Shown here one piece after another: positions 52,016-52,020 of a stretch of DNA of 52,020 nucleotides (position 1 is its first letter; each line of letters begins with the position of its first letter). Location: contig CAJKAR010000033.1 of assembly GCA_905197955.1 (NCBI GenBank), forward strand, positions 1 through 52,020. Reading direction: 5' to 3'. The translations under genes and the position numbers were made by a program. The DNA comes from an uncultured Lentisphaeria bacterium. GTDB lineage: Bacteria; Verrucomicrobiota; Lentisphaeria; Victivallales; UBA1829. Below the pieces are notes generated by a model. It made no database searches, had not been told where the DNA came from, and saw nothing but the letters and a program-made list of their open reading frames with translations.

Positions 52016-52020
52016 GACCC

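Larger units (their letters stand above)
51821..52020 (+). other. Open frame through the structured element, runs off the edge
   Basis: From ATG 51821 a frame stays open to the window end (MKGKSGSKVWGKWGARG..., ending SVSPLDRDKDTVLDP). There is no Shine-Dalgarno, and the composition changes from Lys/Gly to hydrophobic to charged. It runs across at least four hairpins, so it is more likely an accidental reading of an intergenic repeat than a gene. Partial at the right edge. Confidence 0.2.

Noticed and set aside
1..52020. CRISPR arrays, tRNA, rRNA, insertion sequences, integrase or prophage genes
   Set aside because: Looked for on both strands; no regular repeat-spacer pattern, no cloverleaf-like sequence, no transposase or integrase motifs among the translated frames.

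Overview
The window is chromosomal DNA from a Gram-negative bacterium, most likely a member of the Lentisphaerota (Victivallales-like). This is an inference from gene content: several large secreted clan GH-A glycoside hydrolases, each paired with a prepilin-like protein of the FTLIE / H-X9-DG type and a private sugar-type regulator, plus a uroporphyrinogen-decarboxylase-like protein. An outer-membrane TolC protein and lipoprotein signals support a two-membrane envelope. I see no tRNA, rRNA, CRISPR array, insertion sequence or prophage.

Layout. 1-2150: transketolase. 2209-7446: cassette A (GntR/LacI-hybrid regulator, prepilin-like protein, 1065-aa hydrolase). 7557-10512: UroD-like protein, ruvB, GNAT acetyltransferase. 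10525-12835: divergent IclR regulator and cytosolic GH13 enzyme, with two matching palindromes around the enzyme's promoter. 13031-14008: class II fructose-bisphosphate aldolase. 14141-17179: a three-gene envelope unit of retropepsin-like lipoprotein, inactive transglutaminase with 7 TM helices, and ATP-grasp ligase. 17378-22632: cassette B (LacI regulator, prepilin-like protein, 1088-aa hydrolase). 22821-27461: cassette C (GntR hybrid regulator, 891-aa hydrolase, prepilin-like protein). 27626-30708: cation/proton antiporter, then tilS and trxA on the other strand. 30874-41555, all minus strand: ABC exporter, TolC-like protein, gltX, def, membrane protein, CDC123-like ATP-grasp protein, PfkB kinase, sppA and a degenerate PD-(D/E)XK protein. 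41765-42570: small secreted protein and dciA. 42734-45309: feoAB with three operator-like repeats. 45304-48966: srkA, cold-shock gene and metG on the minus strand. 49082-51795: pepF and a tRNA-dihydrouridine synthase. 51813-52020: a hairpin-rich intergenic element running off the edge.

How it fits together. The three cassettes look like self-contained polysaccharide-utilisation units: a sensor-regulator under its own strong sigma70-type promoter, an exported hydrolase and a dedicated pseudopilin-like partner. The GH13 enzyme, aldolase, transketolase and PfkB kinase supply intracellular sugar catabolism. The rest is housekeeping (translation, DNA repair, iron uptake, envelope proteolysis). The most unusual items are the regulator/pseudopilin/hydrolase cassettes, the degenerate nuclease with intact Fe-S cysteines, the bacterial CDC123-like protein, the altered glutamyl-tRNA synthetase, the iron-type operators at feoAB and the structured repeat at the right end.
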